A DNA stretch of 14,079 nucleotides from JBFXDI01 sp050181295 (GTDB taxonomy: Bacteria; Pseudomonadota; Alphaproteobacteria; Rhizobiales; Aestuariivirgaceae): the NCBI GenBank assembly GCA_050181295.1, contig JBFXDI010000110.1, positions 1 to 14,079 on the forward strand, written 5' to 3'. Position 1 is the first letter of the stretch. Every line of letters starts with the position of its first letter. Below the pieces are notes generated by a model that worked only from the letters and a program-made list of their open reading frames with translations, made no database searches and was not told where the DNA came from. Shown here in pieces: positions 12,730-14,079 of this stretch. A program made the position numbers and the translations under genes.

Positions 12730-13927
12730 ACGTCACCCCCCTGATCTCCTCCTTCCAGCGACGGATGCCTTCCACGGGCAGCCTGATCTCGATATCGAGC
12801 CTGGAGTTCACCGCCTCTTCGATTCTCTTGATCTGGCTTCTTTTGAGGACGGGGAGGTTGCAGTCCGCGGCAATGGCCTCGGCCCTGCCGTCGACTGCCA
12901 GTATTATGGTTCTGACGCCGTGCTGGAGTGCGCGGATGCCGGCGTGCAGCCGCGTGCCCACGTAGTCGACGTCCTTTCCCGAGAGCACCGAGTCCAGGAA
13001 TGCCAGTGACGGATTGCCGATTCTGATGCGCCCTTCGGCATCGGCTGAGAGGCTCCTGAAATACCGGAGGTCGCCGGTCCCTTGCGGGACAAACACGAGT
13101 TCCCGATAGGATCGCAGAAGGATGTCAACGAGCTTCCTGTCGTGGTCCGCGTTCTTGGCATAGTCGGTGAGCGTGAAGAGGCAGCGCGAGGATTTCCGCA
13201 GTCCTTCGCGAAGCCGCAGATCCTCGCTCAACCGCCACATCGTCGGGCAGGCGGTGTTGATGACGTTCTCGAATCCGAGGCTGCGCAGGAACGCCTCCGT
13301 CCGAGAATCCCTCACGGAATGGGGAAGTCGCGGATGCAGCAGCCGTCGCAGCCAGGTCCTGGCGGGCAGGGTCGGTGTCGCGGGGTCGCTGAGGCCCACG
13401 CCAAAGGTCACAACCCGACGCGCGATCGCGAAGCTGGCGAAATTCATCTGCCAGGCGCGGTCGAAAATGTGGCGTGAGCTGAGGAGGTTGGCGCCGCAGG
13501 CCAGCACCAATGCGCAGCGTGCCGCGTTGCCGGCGGCATAGGACGACATCTTGCTCTTCGTCGTTCCGAAGATGATCTGGCAGTCGGGCAGAAAGTCAGC
13601 GATCTCGCGCCGGCAGGCATCCGAGATGATGTGGTCGCCTATGTTGGTGGAGTAAGCCGCCGGCTCCAGCGCGCAGACGAGCTTGCTGTCGGGCGTGGAG
13701 GAAGCGATTTTCCTGTAGTCGTTGATCTTGGCGGCTACTGCATGGAGCAGATTCCTTACCTCGAACGCCCATCCGCTCGAGAAAGCGCGGCTGAGCGCTC
13801 CGATCCCATACGGTCGGCCAAATATCGGCGGTTGCCGAGAAACGCCCGGCGATCGGTTGGATTTCAAGCCCCTGCCCCCGTGACCCCGCCTCTGCAACCA
13901 GAGGGAGAGACACGGTTTAGTCAACAC
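12707..13927 (-). CDS. Polysaccharide pyruvyl transferase family protein
   Basis: A protein of up to 406 residues. Family features are NIGDHIISDACR (95-106), LACGANLLSS (142-151), the turn VRDSRTEAFLRSLGF (205-219) and YVGTRLHAGIRA near the C-terminus (322-333). The last matches the conserved G-x-R-x-H motif of CsaB/WcaK-type enzymes. These transfer pyruvate from phosphoenolpyruvate to sugars of exopolysaccharide or cell-wall polymers, though some homologues have other roles. The GTG at 13927 is the longest start; it has no good ribosome site. A TTG at 13867, preceded by a G-rich stretch, is an alternative that would remove 20 residues of atypical composition. Being translationally overlapped with a GT4 gene supports a role in surface polysaccharide synthesis. 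Confidence 0.8.
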   Translation of the reverse strand: MLTKPCLSLWLQRRGHGGRGLKSNRSPGVSRQPPIFGRPYGIGALSRAFSSGWAFEVRNLLHAVAAKINDYRKIASSTPDSKLVCALEPAAYSTNIGDHIISDACRREIADFLPDCQIIFGTTKSKMSSYAAGNAARCALVLACGANLLSSRHIFDRAWQMNFASFAIARRVVTFGVGLSDPATPTLPARTWLRRLLHPRLPHSVRDSRTEAFLRSLGFENVINTACPTMWRLSEDLRLREGLRKSSRCLFTLTDYAKNADHDRKLVDILLRSYRELVFVPQGTGDLRYFRSLSADAEGRIRIGNPSLAFLDSVLSGKDVDYVGTRLHAGIRALQHGVRTIILAVDGRAEAIAADCNLPVLKRSQIKRIEEAVNSRLDIEIRLPVEGIRRWKEEIRGVTYEGADDH

Positions 13928-14079
13928 CAGTCGACAAATGCACGCAATAGCTGAGTTGCGTCAGGGTCTAAGGATATATTCTGGAGTCGCATCGGCAGTT
14001 GCCGAATGCGTTTCCCTGCTTCGTGACTGCTGCTGGTTGTTGCCGTAGCGCTACGAAAGCGAGGCGGGCTTCAGCGCGT
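13928..14079. other. Non-coding region upstream of the polysaccharide genes
   Basis: No convincing gene is seen in these 152 bp. There is an imperfect stem at 13989-14009 (GCATCGGCA paired with TGCCGAATGC, one bulge) and a perfect 12-bp palindrome CGTAGCGCTACG at 14044-14055. An AT-rich ATATATTC stretch at 13974-13981 could belong to a promoter for the minus-strand operon. I could not define -35 and -10 boxes with confidence. Confidence 0.35.

Overview
The window is GC-rich with dense, often overlapping genes. It looks like an alphaproteobacterium, most likely of the order Hyphomicrobiales (Rhizobiales). The evidence is the codon use, a Tat-exported SBP_bac_5 solute-binding protein, a GlxA/GbdR-type AraC regulator, an alphaproteobacterial-style HicA, and a half copy of the short palindromic element beginning AGAGCATGATCCGGAAA that is scattered through rhizobial intergenic regions (4267-4310). 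This placement is inference from recalled families; no search was run.

Left block (1-4228), cell surface. The window opens inside a gene whose product has Thr at every second residue for 64 consecutive Thr, then one C-terminal membrane segment and a short basic tail. Its stop codon overlaps (ATGA) the start of an exosortase-family protease/transpeptidase gene. That gene overlaps (GTGA) a GT-C membrane glycosyltransferase gene. A UbiA-type prenyltransferase resembling decaprenyl-phosphate phosphoribose synthase converges on them, 12 bp away. I read this as a one-substrate exosortase system whose Thr-rich stalk may be O-glycosylated from a polyprenyl-phosphate sugar. This is the best candidate for an undescribed system in the window.

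Middle block (4319-9732, all minus strand), small-molecule catabolism. In transcription order it holds a DddP-like M24 metallohydrolase, an isochorismatase-like cysteine hydrolase (start abuts the previous stop), a Tat-exported ABC solute-binding protein, an HSL-type alpha/beta hydrolase and a class II aldolase. No permease or ATPase for the binding protein is present. Two near-identical 17-bp sites, 21 bp apart in direct orientation, lie upstream of the M24 gene. A weaker pair with the same spacing and orientation lies upstream of the binding-protein gene. This is AraC-family operator geometry, and a GlxA-type AraC regulator is encoded at 10493-11470, so a small local regulon is likely.

Right block (9889-14079). 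A hicAB toxin-antitoxin pair (plus strand) diverges from the catabolic operon. It converges on the GlxA-type regulator. Then come a GT4 glycosyltransferase and a polysaccharide pyruvyl transferase family protein that overlap by 23 bp, apparently the end of an exopolysaccharide or capsule operon. The last 152 bp hold no gene but contain small palindromes. No tRNA, rRNA, insertion sequence, integrase or CRISPR array was seen.
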